A stretch of DNA of 64,000 nucleotides. It comes from Bimuria novae-zelandiae CBS 107.79 (taxonomy: Eukaryota; Ascomycota; Dothideomycetes; Pleosporales; Didymosphaeriaceae). The notes under the pieces are model-generated. The model saw only the letters and a program-made list of their open reading frames with translations. It was not told the origin of the DNA and did not search any database. This document shows, in pieces, positions 45,523 through 56,753 of this stretch; position 1 is the stretch's first letter; each line of letters opens with the position of its first letter. A program made the translations under genes and the position numbers. The DNA lies in assembly GCA_010015655.1 (NCBI GenBank), contig ML976688.1, forward strand, positions 88,636 through 152,635. Direction: 5' to 3'.

Positions 45523-47240
45523 TTAAAAGTTAGTCTATTGCGAAGCGCCTCCTACAACACCACTACAATTTACTATAATTCGCAGAACATAGAAATACTA
45601 TTCAGACTTATCGCTATTAGATGTATCTATAATTTCTACTGCGCAGGTGCGAGCGTTGTGGCCAGCTTCGCCGCAACGTCCGCAGCGCCTTTGCCCACGC
45701 ACCCTCTTTGCAGACTCTTCACCTTCCTTTTGCCCACTACTATCCTTTTTAGCTATTAAATCGACTACCTCTCCTCTATAAGTGTCTCAGCTGCCTAAAT
45801 ATACTTCCTCTTTTAACTTTTTACCTCTATTGCTATCTTTACTACCTTATAAAGCCCTACTATTTCCTATCGTATTAACACTATTTCGTGCCCTATTAAT
45901 GCAACACCTTTATTAAGCTACTTAACAGCTCTAAGAAGCGGAGAAACTAGTAAATCTCTATACTTCTATACACGCTTATAAACTAGTGTTAACTAAGCCT
46001 CTATCTCGCGGAGGTTGCTTAGTGTTTTTAATTCCTATAGGGTGTCCTCTACGTTAGGTGGAGTTAGCGTACAAAGAACTATATTAAGTCTTAATAACAC
46101 CGCCTCTAGGTCGTGTAGGACTAATCTAGCGCCTTTAAAGCCTACGCAGATATTCGCCTTTATTATTACTTTTTTAAAAGCTACTTTAAAGACTAGTAGA
46201 AAGGCCTCCTTCTTAATTTACTTAGTACTATACTGTGCTAAGCTACTAATCTTATTACTGTACGCCCGCTTTAAAGGCGAAAAATAACCCACATTAAGTG
46301 GCTATAAGAGGTGTGATAAGTGTAGAGGCATATAAAGAATAATAATCTTCTATTCCTTGTAGTATTTATAGAATTCGTGTGAGCAGTGGCTCTCGTGGCT
46401 ATCTATAATTAGTAGCCGGTGTGCACCCAAACTACGCGCCTTAGTATAGGTATTAAAGTGCCTTAGCTAGGTAAGGCTAAGCTTATTTAACGTCTAGCTA
46501 TTAGGACTAACTTTAATAACCTAGTCTTAGGGTAGATTGTGGAACCAGGACGTGATTAGAACCTTACTAAGAAAGATAAGAAAGGGTAGTAGAGCCTAGC
46601 CTTTAGCGCTAACACCCTAAATATTAGTAACTTATCTATAGTTACTAGGTTAAATCTTCTTTAGGTTGCTTCGCTTCTTAGAGCCTGTAAAGACCATCTA
46701 ACCCTGTATTACCCCTATTATAAAGCCTATCTCGTCGAAGTTGTACGTGTCGTCATCAGCGATACTATACTTAGCCTTAGTATTAGTAACTAGCTCGAAC
46801 TAGGGTATTATAATACGTAGATCTTTGTTCAAGGCTTGCTAATAATTATATAGATAGCTCTTTTAAAGCTTAATTTCTAGCGTACGCGTCTTAAGCCTGT
46901 CTACCTAGTGCTTACTAATAGGCTATCTACCACGCTTAGCAAGTAGATTATTAGCTATATCTTAGACTATATCCCTTGTTACACCTATTCCTCGCTAGTT
47001 AAGCTTAAGTATACGTCGGACTAGAGCCTCCTCCTCTAGCTTAGTTAGCTTCTTTAAGTTGGGCTCGCGATCGCGTTAAGAGAGGGCTCCTTAGCGTTGT
47101 TATTATACTATTATTTAAGGCACGCTAAAGGCTATAATAATACGTTTTTCGTTCTTATTATAATCTTTAATTATAGCTTAAATAGCAAGCTATAGTGCGC
47201 TTTTAGTATAAGGTTGTTGCGCGTTATGTTGTGATGGCAT
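45520..47240 (-). pseudogene. Fot1/pogo-type transposase of DNA-7
   Basis: Starts at ATG 47240 (MPSQHNAQQPYTKSAL). In order: an N-terminal helix-turn-helix part; EEEALVRRILKLN-x-RGIG (about 47,030) and LLAKRGR (helix-turn-helix of the CENP-B type); FELVTNTKAKYSIADDDTYN (46,807-46,748), FDEIGFIIGVIQG (first catalytic Asp, 46,747-46,709), FTGSKKRSN, ALLPFLIFL, HRLLIIDSHESH (second catalytic Asp, about 46,410), IIILYMPLHLSHLLQPLNVG and YFSPLKRAY, then AFLLVFKVAFKKVI and NICVGFKGARLV. Only about a dozen stops, at former Gln or Trp codons, so it is far less mutated than DNA-1. Two short plus-strand frames (45478-45759 and 46015-46287) are antisense shadows. Confidence 0.9.
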
Positions 47241-47275
47241 TGTAGTATAAGCTAGAGGTGGGCTGCATTTAGCAA

Positions 47276-47321
47276 AGTTGGCCCGCTCGGTGGGGTTGGC
47301 CCGCTCGGTAGTGAACCACGT
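47276..47321 (-). repeat. Right terminal inverted repeat of DNA-7
   Basis: Complement of the left arm (GTTGGCCCGCTCGGTGGGG, then GTTGGCCCGCTCGGTAGTG), with one base change. Ends CCACGT before TA. Confidence 0.93.
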
Positions 47322-50311
47322 TAATTTATTATTTTTACTATTTTTTAGAAAGTCTTAGTCCTTTTAGGAGAAGGCGTTCACCCTAGAGTTTACTAATTCT
47401 AGTTTATATATAAATATTATATTAATATAGCTAAGTATATTTACCTACTAAACGTATCGTTTGTCTAACCTTCGTTTAGTAGCGAAATACGTAAGGTTTT
47501 TATAATTAGTGTAGACTATAAGGTGCTTTGCTACTTAATATATATAGTCCTATTTATCTACGTATTTAATAACTATAAGTATCTTTTTAATATAGATAGC
47601 GTAGTTATATTCTACTGGGCTATTTTTTACTAAAAAGTAAGCTTTTAGGCGCAGAATACTGTTATTATTATATTAAGAGAAATATTCCCTAATTAACTAG
47701 TTAAAAGTGTCTACTTTTAGTACTAATTTTTATTTAAGGTTAAGGTAGTCTAGCGCGGGGTCCGTATAAAACGCTATTTTTAAAAAGTTAAATATATACT
47801 ATTACTCTTATCCTTAAACAAATTCTACTCCTTTATTAATAAGCTTTATAAGGGGGCTCACTATGCTAGAAAAGTTATATATAAATCTTTAATAAAAGTT
47901 CGTAAACCCTATAAAGCTCTAAACTCTTTTTACTAAAGTTAGTAGCTTTTCTTTTTAAATTACTTAGATTTTATCGAGGTTTATGCTTACACCCTAATTA
48001 ACTTCTATAATAAATTTAAGGTACTTAGTTTTTTTAACGTAGAACTTAAATTTCTTAATATCCAAGTATAGTACTATAGCCTTTAACTTTTAAATTATAA
48101 TATATACTTTCTCTTCGTGGTCTTTTTAGCTGCTACTAGAGAAGATAACAACGTTATCTATATATACTAAGTAGTAATTATTAAGGTACTTTTTTAGTAC
48201 CTAGTTAATATACTGCTAGAATATACTTAGCGCGTTAGCTAGGCTAAAAGGAACTACTAGCTGCTTATAAAGACTAAATTAGATTCTAAACGCTGTCTTC
48301 TATTCCTTACCTTTTTTATTTAAAGCTTATAAAAGACTTAAATTATATTAAGTTTATTAAACTATTTAGCCTTCGCAAGAAGCTAAAGGGTCTTACTAAT
48401 TAATAATAAAGGGTACTAGTTCTTTTTTAAAATAGCGTTTAGGGCTTAATAATTAACGTAGAAGCGTAGTCCTTTACTAAGTTTTTTAGTAAATAATACT
48501 AGGGTAGTAGCGCTAGACTTACTTACCTAAATAAAGCCTTTATTTAAGTATTTAATAAGCTTTTTTTAAAAGACGAGCAACTCTTCGCGACACATATTAA
48601 ATAGAGGACTATAAAGGATTTTTAGGGTCTCGCTATCTTTTTCCACAAGAGGAATAAAAAGATCTACTCTAGGTCTATAGTGTAGGGGGAGCTTGTTAGC
48701 TTGTTCCCTATAAAAGATACGCTATAAGTCCTTAAAAGCTTTAAGTAGTAACTTTTATAGGTTTACCTTTAGCTTGCGGGTTAATACCTTTTATATATCC
48801 TTTATTAATATAAAAAACACCTTAGCCCCGTTTCCTAGGTATTAATTACGCTAATCTAGGGCTATAAAAGCTATAGCTAATACCCCTTAGGGCTTTATTA
48901 ATAGTTTTTTACCTTTTTAGTTATAAATATAGGTGCTTAAACTTTTAATTTAAATTAATTTCTTTACTAGGGCTAGTTTAACCCTATTCTTCTTTATTTA
49001 GGTTAGGCTAAGGATTAGATTGTACGACCTATTATTAAGTAAGACGTATAATTATATTAGTTTTATATAGCTATTAATATTTACTTTTAATTAGACTACT
49101 TCGCGTACGAAGAGTTGCATGCCTCTAATACTAATAACCTTTTATAAATAAGGTAGGTTCTTACGCTGTAGGTAGGCTTTTATTATAAATTTCTTTAATA
49201 TAAATTTAAAGGTTAAATAACCTAAATTAACTATTATTAATATAAACACAATATTATTAATAAGCGAGTATACTATTACTAGTATTAAGTCTAGTTATAG
49301 CCTTTAAAAGTTATTAAAACTTATTTTTTTCCCTTTTCCTACTTTTGCCTCCTAACAGCGACTATTACTAAGAAGACCTAGTTTTCTAAATTATTAAAGG
49401 CTATATTAAACTTTTTATTAAAAGATTTTTTAGTAGCGGGTGCAGCGGCGCGAACTTATACTAGTTTTATTATAGGTAAAAGTTTATACTACTTTACGCG
49501 ATGTCCCGTATCTCTATAATAAAAATAGGAACTATTCTTTTTACGGGTTTCTAATACTTTGCGTAATACCTACGTAGCTTGTTTTTAGGTATTGCTAGAC
49601 CTGTGTCCCGTGGCTTTGTCTATTACTTAGTGTTTTTTATCTTAGCTTTGTTAGCTAGATATCCTTTTAAAGTTAGCTTAAGTAGGTTCTTAATCTATTT
49701 CGTCTAGCGCCCTGTTCTTGGTAAAAAACTTTAGTAACTATAATATATTTTAGAAGAGGTTTTCTTTAATCTTATTAACTCTCTTTTAGACCCCTTATAG
49801 GTCCTAATTATTATTTATATTTACTATAACTATTTAGTCCCGTAAGTCCTCGCGGAGGCTTTAAAGGTATAAGTTTTTTAGAATCTCCTAACTATGCTCC
49901 TTAGCTTTTATAGTATAATTATTAAAGTTAAAATTAAAATTATAAAGCTTCTAGTTCTCTTATTATATTATAAGTAAGTAGTTACGCGCGATTTCTTTTA
50001 CTAGGTAGTTATAGAAGTTATAGTCTAGTAGCTCTTAGAGGTTAGCTTTAGTGCACCTTAGGTAGTAGTCTAGGTATATAATTCTTACTATTACTACACG
50101 TCCTATTAATTAACTAATAATATATCTAAGTATATTTCTAAGGTAGTACCTATCCTCCAGGAGCATATATTATATTACTATTTTAAAATAGTAATAATCC
50201 TGTTATTTACTATTAAAATAGGCTAAATTAAAAATCTTAAGGCGGCGGCTTTTTCTTTAATTTAAAATAAGCTCTACTTGTCCCGCGATAGGTAGAAGTA
50301 ATTAAATTTAA

Positions 50312-50472
50312 TATAAAAGGCTAGGTACTTAAGGAGCTAAAGGTGCTAGAAGAATACTTATAAATTTAATAAAAAGTCTAAAGTTAAGCTTTAGGCGTTA
50401 AACTTATATATCTAGGGTTTGCATAACCGAGGGTTAAGGATCCGAGGCAATAACTAGGCGTAGCCTATTATA
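50312..50472 (-). repeat. 5' LTR of Gypsy-C
   Basis: 161 bp. It keeps CATAACCGAGGGTTAAGGATC where the other copy has CTAAGGG and TCTGAGG. Its outer end is more mutated (TATAAAAGGCTAGGTAC). Confidence 0.92.
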
Positions 50473-52685
50473 GCTAGTTCCTTTGCCGTTATAGATTCTT
50501 CTATAGGTCTAAACTTGGCCATCTTAGTTAAGCAGTCCACTATTACTATAATAGTATTATATATTTATTTTATTTCTAGCTATAGTGATCTCGGGAACTT
50601 TACTATAAAATCTATTATTATACTTTACTATAGTCGTTTAGCTACTTTTAGTAGTTATAATAGTTTATAAGACTTATATTTTTTTAACTTATTCTTATAG
50701 CATGCTAAATAGTTACTTATAACCTTAGTTACTACCTACTTAAGTTTAGGAATAGTATATTTATTCGCGATTTAACGCGTTATTTCTTTAATACCTAGGT
50801 ATCCTTATTCTTTAAGCTTGTATAGCCTTTAGATTAGGGTTTCTTTATACCCTAGTCTTATAATAAATCTATTTTAATAATTTTATCGTGTTTAGTTAAT
50901 CCTATTCTAGAACAGGTTGTATTCCTCTTGTTATTCTATAGTAAGTTAACTATAGTCCTAAAAGTCGTGTACCTCTAGTCTAGTGTAATGCAGACTAGCA
51001 GCACGGATCTTAATTATTAGTTAATTATACTTAATAATTCTATTATTTCTTACCCGTAATACTATATTATATAGTACTATTTTATCTTTAATAAGATCTA
51101 ATCTTCTACTTAAGTCGTCCGCTACGCCGTTAAGCGTCCTTAATTAATAGTATATACCAAAGTTAAAGTTTACTAAGAATTTAGCCTATTATACCTATCT
51201 TTAATTAAGCTTCTTAGTTATTATAAAGCTAGTAGGGTTTTAGTAGTTTATTTACAACTTTATTTTAAAGCGTGCTCTAGTAAGTTAAGCTTTTTATTAT
51301 TTAAAGGTGTCTACTATCCTAAGTAGTTCCGTATTATAAACGTTATAATTAAGTTCTACTCCTAAGAACTTTCTTAAATAGAAAAATACTAGTCTTTATT
51401 TCTTATTTTTATATTATTATAAGAGTATCGCTCTCAGTGCGTAGTCTATAATAGTAGTGCTTATAAAAAATGTGTCTTTAACTTTTTAAAAGCTTCTTTA
51501 GCTTTTTTTATAAAGCCTATCTACTTGTCCTTTTTCGTAAGTTCTGTTATTAGTGTTATAGTCTTAGAGTAGTTCTTAATAAACTTCTAATAGAAGTTAG
51601 TAAACCCTAGGAAGGACTAAATGTCTTTTACTAACTTAGGTTTTAACTATTTTTATATAATAGTAATTTTCTTAGGATCTATAGTCACACCTTTCCGTAA
51701 AATAATAAATCCTAGGTACTCTGTTTTCGTAACGTGAAATTCGTATTTTTCTAGATAAATGAGTAATTAATACTCTTTTATTTTTATTAGTACTTTTTTT
51801 ACGTGTTCCTTATGCTCCTTAAGCGTTCCGGTGGAATAAATAAGTATGTTATTAAGGTAACCTATATAAAATATATTTAAGTATTTATATAGTACTTTAT
51901 TAATTAGCGTCTAAAACGTCGCAGGCGCGTTTATTAGTCTAAAGAGTATTACTTAGTATTTATATAGGCTATATTAGGTCCTAAACGCAGTTTTTTGCTC
52001 GTGTCCCTTAGCTATTTATATATAGTAATATTTATTACGCATATTAAATTTCGTAAACTACTTAGCTCCTTAGAGTCTATCTATTAGTTCTGTAATTAAG
52101 GGTAGTAGGTATTAGTTCTTAATTATAGCTCTATTTAGCTATTTATAATCTATATAAAGTCGTAGCTTGCTATTCTTCTTAGGTACCTAAAGCATAGGAA
52201 AAGCCGCCAGGCTTTAACTTTCTTAAATATACTATTTCGCTAGGTTCTTCTTTAAATAGTCTTATACTTCCTTTTCCTAGTCTATAGATATTAGTTATAG
52301 TTATTCTAGGCGTAGTTTTATGCCCTCTACTAAAAGTATCTTATAATCTTATTTTTAGTGTTCTAGTAGTTCTTCCCCTTTAATTTCTTTAAAGAGTTCT
52401 GTATATTCTTAATATTTTAGTAAAATAGTAGTAGCTTTTACCTCTTCTCTTAGGCGTAAGTATAATACTTATATTTGTCTTGCCTAGCCTAGATTTTCTT
52501 TTATAACTTTTGTAATCTTAGTAACTAAAAGTTATATAGCTTATTTTTTAACCCGCCCTACTAGGGCATCTAGGGTTAATAGGTGTATCTTTTATAATTT
52601 ACGTACTTTAGTAACCTTTAGTATAAGTCCTTAGCTAAGTAGTATTTTCTTTTCCTAGTTAATAACAGGGTTATATTTTAGAAGC

Positions 52686-52910
52686 CGGCAAATTTCAAAC
52701 ATGCCACTACTTGGCGTAATACTTTCCCATCTACCACTGTTTCAGATACACTACCACACACGTGACGTCAGTTCGTAAAATATCCCAAATGCCACCGGTT
52801 CTGTCCTAAATGCCACTGTTCTATTAGTAGGCTTCGCGCCTCCCCCAGACGCTTTTGGACAGCAGACAAAGGCAGCAGTAGTTTTACATAAAGGGAAAGG
52901 TGAAAGATTG
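52686..52910 (+). repeat. Left terminal inverted repeat of the MULE
   Basis: Starts CGGCAAATTTCAAACATGCC. Contains several spaced copies of a short word around AATGCCACTG. It is collinear with the complement of 55615-55837, with scattered differences. Confidence 0.9.
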
Positions 52911-53099
52911 TATTATAATAGATCTAAATCTCTATCTATAGTCTTACAATTAGCCTGTTCGAGCTCTTTTTCTTAATCGCGTTAATAGGGCTGGAGGCCC
53001 TTTGCTTTAGATATTACTCTCTTTTTTATCCCTACTTGCCACAGGCCTTTTGTTTCTACCTGGTGGACTTGATGTGACATTAATGGTGATATTTAGAAC

Positions 53100-55421
53100 A
53101 GGGCTAGATGTACCGAACGTAAAGGTATTGTTCGTCACAGTGGAATTAATGTAAATAACTTGTAAAGCGGCTAGATTTCCTTAAGAGCCGCTGCTGCTTT
53201 GCTGTTCATCCTCGTCTGGCCGTAGCTGCTGGTCCAAAATTGGCTGGGGGACTAGAGGTTTAGGAGATGGGGACCGCAAGGTTGAATGTTCTGCTTCCGT
53301 TATAGATGCCTGTGCTCTATGAGGTTAACCCTATTCGTTGTTTCTATTCCTATTTACTGCTTGTCTAGCAGCGCTAATCCCCTAAGCCTAGTGACGCTCT
53401 CTTATTGCCTTAATTTCTCTAAGGTCCGCTTGTATAGCTTTAATCTATTACTATAAGGTACCGTGCTCTCTTGAGTCTGGCGGTTGGGAAATTAAAGATA
53501 GGCTAAATACGATTTCATTAGGAAGTTAAGTTGATACCCCTTAATTAGGTATAGCCTATTCGGGACGGCACTAGATAAGTATAATCTAACTAGGACAATC
53601 TAATATATCTAGGTGCTGTTAGAAATATATTACGCCTGATTAATACTGGTTTCGAGCCTTACCCTGTTGCTCCTTCTAACCGTTAGATAATACTAGATTT
53701 CTAAGTCTCCGTGCCTCCGTCTCTCGCGTCCTTCGCTTCATCCTTTTCTAGACCGGGCGACCTCGCAAGGGAGCGTCAGGAGGTGGCTTTGTAGTACCAT
53801 TAGGTTCGAGATTGTCTAGTAAAACTAGTAACAGAGAGTACCTATACTGCTCACGATACTTAGATATCTCGTAGAACTTAGCGATATAGTTCTCGGGTTT
53901 AGTATTAAAGAACTAACAGACAGCAATCGCATGTCTACATGGAATTTTGTAATCCTGGAAAGCGAGACAAGAGCATTTTTAAGCTTTAAGCTAAATAAGA
54001 CGAGTATTCTAGTCTCCTAGATTTACTTAGTATGCTAGAGCTACCATATTCTCGCGCTCTTAAGGAGTTACAAGGTACTAGTTACTCTCCTTAAGCTCTT
54101 TCTAGAAATATGCTGTAGCAAAGTTAGTATACTTCTCGTCTTTTTAGGGGTTATAACGTCTTTCGTAGAATTTCGACATTATATATGTCTATATATAATA
54201 GAGTAAATAAAGAATTGGTAAGTTGCGAGCCTCTTATAGCTTGGTCTTAGTCTAAACAGAATAATGGGCTTTTTAACAGGTCCACTTACCATCCATGCGC
54301 TATTTATCGACTTGGAAATATTAGAACATGTTTGACTAAACCGTAGGAAATTAACTAGTGGTGCATATGATGTTGCGTAGTGCTTTGTATTGATCTGATC
54401 CGGATAGTGACGCGCAGGAACAGAAAGCGACTTGATCTAATCTAAAAAGGCTTTAAATTTAACCTGCGACTTAACTAGATAAGTAGCTCTAAATATCTTC
54501 TTAACCTTTTTTCTAAATTCGTTTTTAACATTCTCCGCAAGATATTGGGTACAGTGATAATAGAAAGCCTTTAGGAAAACCTCTTTAATAGCTAGAACTA
54601 GACCTTTTGCTTAATTACTAATAATTGTAAGATGCTTAAAATCGTTACGTTCTTTTTTGGTAGTATTAAGGTTGCCTAGAAAGTATTCTCTAAAGCCATG
54701 CAGAAAGCTAAGCCATGATTCTTTAGACTCGTTTCTGGCGAATCCCTATATTAATAGTAGGATTTCCTCGTTGGCGTTAAGTGTTGTAAGAACAAGGAGA
54801 ACTAGGTTCTTATCTAACTTTATATAGGCACTATTTAAAGGATTTATTATTATTTGTTGAGATGGCAGCGTTCGCCCTTAAAGTAGCATAGTTTCCTTCG
54901 TCCTCTAGGTCTATATCTGTATTAAGCCCGTTATCCGTAATTGCCCGAAGGAACGGAAGGATGAGCTAGAAGGACTTTGTCTTGTCTATAAAAGCACTCT
55001 TTTAGATCTCCTTTTTTACGCGCCACGCTTGTAGGTACAATATTTAATTTAAGTGTTAAAGTCTTTTAGTAGCCTAGATTTAGCGTGGCCTTGTTTAAAA
55101 GTTGCTCTTAACTATATCTCCCTATTAGTAGGTAATAAGCTTTGCAGATCTTAATGCTTTTTAATCCTAATAAGAGCTAAGATCGCAGGTGTAAGGGACT
55201 AATATCTAAAGCTTAAATTAATTAGACCAATTTATGTAAGCGATCTGGAGGAAGAATTTGCATCCAGTTTCCTTGCTCGAGTGGCAAATGGCGTGGAATC
55301 TCGTCTGATCGCTTGAGGCTACTTTGAATAAAAGCCTCTGGGTTACCATGACGTGAAGAACTGACTCCTTTGCTTTATTAATTAACACGAATGTCTGTCC
55401 GACAAATAGAGTACTAGGCAA
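53100..55421 (-). pseudogene. MULE transposase with SWIM zinc finger
   Basis: Minus-strand protein with few stops. The N-terminal part over 55421-55218 is open for 67 codons (FVGQTFVLINKAKESVLHVM ... FHAICHSSKETGCKF), resembling the Cys/His DNA-binding module at the start of such transposases. Then KDFNT-x-IKYCTYKRG and FRSGNYG (about 55,050-54,950); the catalytic region IIINPLNSAYIKLDKNLVLL (54,850-54,790) and SWLSFLHGFREYFLG; AFYYHCTQYLAENVKNEFRK; and a SWIM finger C-S-C-L-A-F-x6-PCRHAIAVC (53,960-53,910), as expected for zinc binding (CxCxnCxH). A polar, Pro/Gln-rich tail follows (53,300-53,170). Hop-like elements use such proteins for cut-and-paste movement. The stops are mostly TAG/TAA, so it is inactive or nearly so. 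Confidence 0.85.
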
Positions 55422-55614
55422 ATTCTAGGAGTACGCTATTATAGTAGACTATTATTTTTTATGTTAACCTCGCGTTAGAACGCGTTAACTTGTTTATTGC
55501 GTTAGACGCGTGATAAGCTATTCTAGTTTTAGCAGGTAGCTAAATCTAACGCAAATAATAAGAAGTCCTACTACCTAACACTATATAACTATAATATTAT
55601 AATACGGACTCTCT

Positions 55615-55837
55615 TTTTGTGCAAAACTCCTTTTGTCTGCTGTCCGAAAGCAACTAGGGGAGGCGCAAAGCCTACTAACAGAATAGTGGCATTTAGGATA
55701 GGGGCTGTGGCATATGGGATAGAAACAGTGGCATGTGGGATATTTTACGAGCTAACGTCACGTGTGTGGTAGTGTGTCTGAAACAGTGGTAGATGGGAAA
55801 TTATTACGCCAAGCAGTGGCATGTTTGAAATTTGCCG
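55615..55837 (-). repeat. Right terminal inverted repeat of the MULE
   Basis: Ends GGCATGTTTGAAATTTGCCG. The complement matches the left arm through ACACACGTGACGT and GGACAGCAGACAAA; it carries one extra GTGGCATxxGGGAT unit. Confidence 0.9.
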
Positions 55838-56031
55838 TTTTAGAAGCTAATTATAGCTAATAATTACTTTTATGCTTCTAAGATCTATTATTGTAAAGCT
55901 ATATTAGCTCTAGAATCTATCTAGGCTAATAAGTAATAGCGTTATTTTAAGGCGTAACTAGCCTTTACTATACCCTTAGGATATCGTCCTATCTGTCATT
56001 TCTACTTATATCAGTGTTTCCTTATTCTAGT

Positions 56032-56340
56032 GCGGAGCTGGAGCTCACACGCCCCGCCCTGGCCAAGCTCCTATCCATGAGGACAAGACACGGCAACTAC
56101 GCCTGGTACCATAGGAAGTTCAAGCATGATGAGGAGACCCTCACGTGCACCTGTGGAGCAGACCTGGCCCTGGACCATATTGTACACTACCCACGGACAG
56201 TGCGACGCTTTAACTATTGGCCGCAACGCCTAACACATCCCCTAACAGACACTAGAGAAGGAATACAGTACCTTAGGGCGCTAAACCTAGGAGAATACGC
56301 AACCCTTCTTACACTTAGTGTTAATAATAGTACACGTTAG
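56032..56340 (+). pseudogene. C-terminal fragment of LINE ORF2
   Basis: About 102 codons, open to the stop at 56338-56340: RPALAKLLSMRTRHGNYAWY, HRKFKHDEETLTCTCGADLA and LDHIVHYPRTVRRFNYWPQR. This is the region after RNase H in Tad-type ORF2 proteins, with a C-x-C...H-x3-H-type knuckle whose usual final Cys (HIVHC) reads Tyr. There is no start codon of its own: the element is cut in the middle of the gene. A longer frame beginning at 56014 borrows flanking gypsy bases. Confidence 0.85.
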
Positions 56341-56753
56341 TAAGTAACTAGCTAATTACGTTATAGGCAAGCGGACGTAAACCCTCGCTTTAGGCAAAGT
56401 AGATACGCTACCTACTCACAACTTGCTAGGGTATCTACTATATAAGACTTAGCTCTCTCTTTTGTATACCTATATGCGTGTATATATCTTTCCTTACCTC
56501 TAATAAGTCTTGGCATGCTTCTGTACAGGACTGGGGGCAGCTAGAAGGCCACCCCTTTTCCCACTATTGTCACACAAAGGCCAGATTAAATAGCTAAGTC
56601 GCCCCTATCTGGAGAGGGACAGCAGCAAGAGAGGCCGCTCCTATAGCAGCGGTAGCACTAGCATAAGTGGCCCTTACTAAGTGCAGGGCACGTCTACATA
56701 CCCCCTGGGAGGTTACATAGGACGTAAAACCAATACTACTACTACTACTACTA
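56032..56753 (+). mobile_element. 5'-truncated LINE (Tad-like), 3' tail (TAC)n
   Basis: A 722-bp GC-balanced insert flanked by an 11-bp direct duplication CTTATTCTAGT (56021-56031 and 56754-56764), in Gypsy-B pol near the protease. It encodes the C-terminus of a non-LTR retrotransposon ORF2, then a 400-bp 3' untranslated part, and ends in about seven ACT/TAC units. Truncation at the 5' end and target duplication are typical of target-primed reverse transcription. Hardly RIP-mutated, so it came late. Confidence 0.88.

Larger units (their letters stand above)
45476..47321 (-). mobile_element. Fot1/pogo-like DNA transposon (DNA-7), lightly RIP-mutated
   Basis: An 1846-bp element with inverted repeats starting ACGTGGTTCACCACCGAGCG, flanked by TA (45474-45475 and 47322-47323). 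GC content is clearly higher than in the surrounding Gypsy-C. One transposase on the minus strand. It entered Gypsy-C at its RNase H/integrase border. Its repeats share the leading ACGT with DNA-1 but are otherwise different. Confidence 0.93.
44250..50300 (-). pseudogene. gag-pol of Gypsy-C, RIP-inactivated and interrupted
   Basis: From right to left: gag (50300-49400) with a knuckle near 49,530-49,490 (Y-F-Y-x3-TGHRVK-x-Y, Cys to Tyr changes); protease region around 49,000; RT (48,600-47,900) with SSATTLVLFTKK, LRFYVNY-x-ALN, FSLANALSIFQ, a YIDNVVIFS box where YIDDV is expected, and FIGFTNFY-x-RFI; RNase H to 47,330. After the Fot1-like insertion (45476-47321) come the integrase parts, including RPRGTIRKQ and KHLETDRQVNK at 44,650-44,570. 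Gene order is Ty3/gypsy. Heavy in TAG/TAA. Confidence 0.82.
41676..50472 (-). mobile_element. Gypsy-C: second Ty3/gypsy family, RIP-mutated
   Basis: LTRs of 161 bp at 41676-41836 and 50312-50472 (TGTAAGGGGCTGGGTGC...GCCTATTATA) with duplication GCTAG (41671-41675 and 50473-50477), inserted in the integrase region of Gypsy-B. The complement of TACCTCCTTTCCCTCT next to the left LTR is the polypurine tract, so the element runs on the minus strand. Net length is 6.9 kb without the Fot1-like element at 45476-47321. Sequence and LTR differ from the Gypsy-1/B/E family. Confidence 0.92.
52686..55837 (-). mobile_element. Mutator-like DNA transposon (MULE) with long inverted repeats
   Basis: A 3152-bp element with inverted repeats of about 220 bp and a 10-bp direct duplication TTTTAGAAGC (52676-52685 and 55838-55847), inserted in Gypsy-B RT. 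The long repeats, 9-10 bp duplication and a transposase with a SWIM zinc finger fit fungal MULEs of the Hop type. Base composition is close to normal, so RIP has been light. Confidence 0.92.

Noticed and set aside
45478..46287. Two plus-strand frames in the GC-rich block as host genes
   Set aside because: The block is a TA-flanked transposon with a minus-strand transposase; these frames are antisense, and one starts within the inverted repeat.
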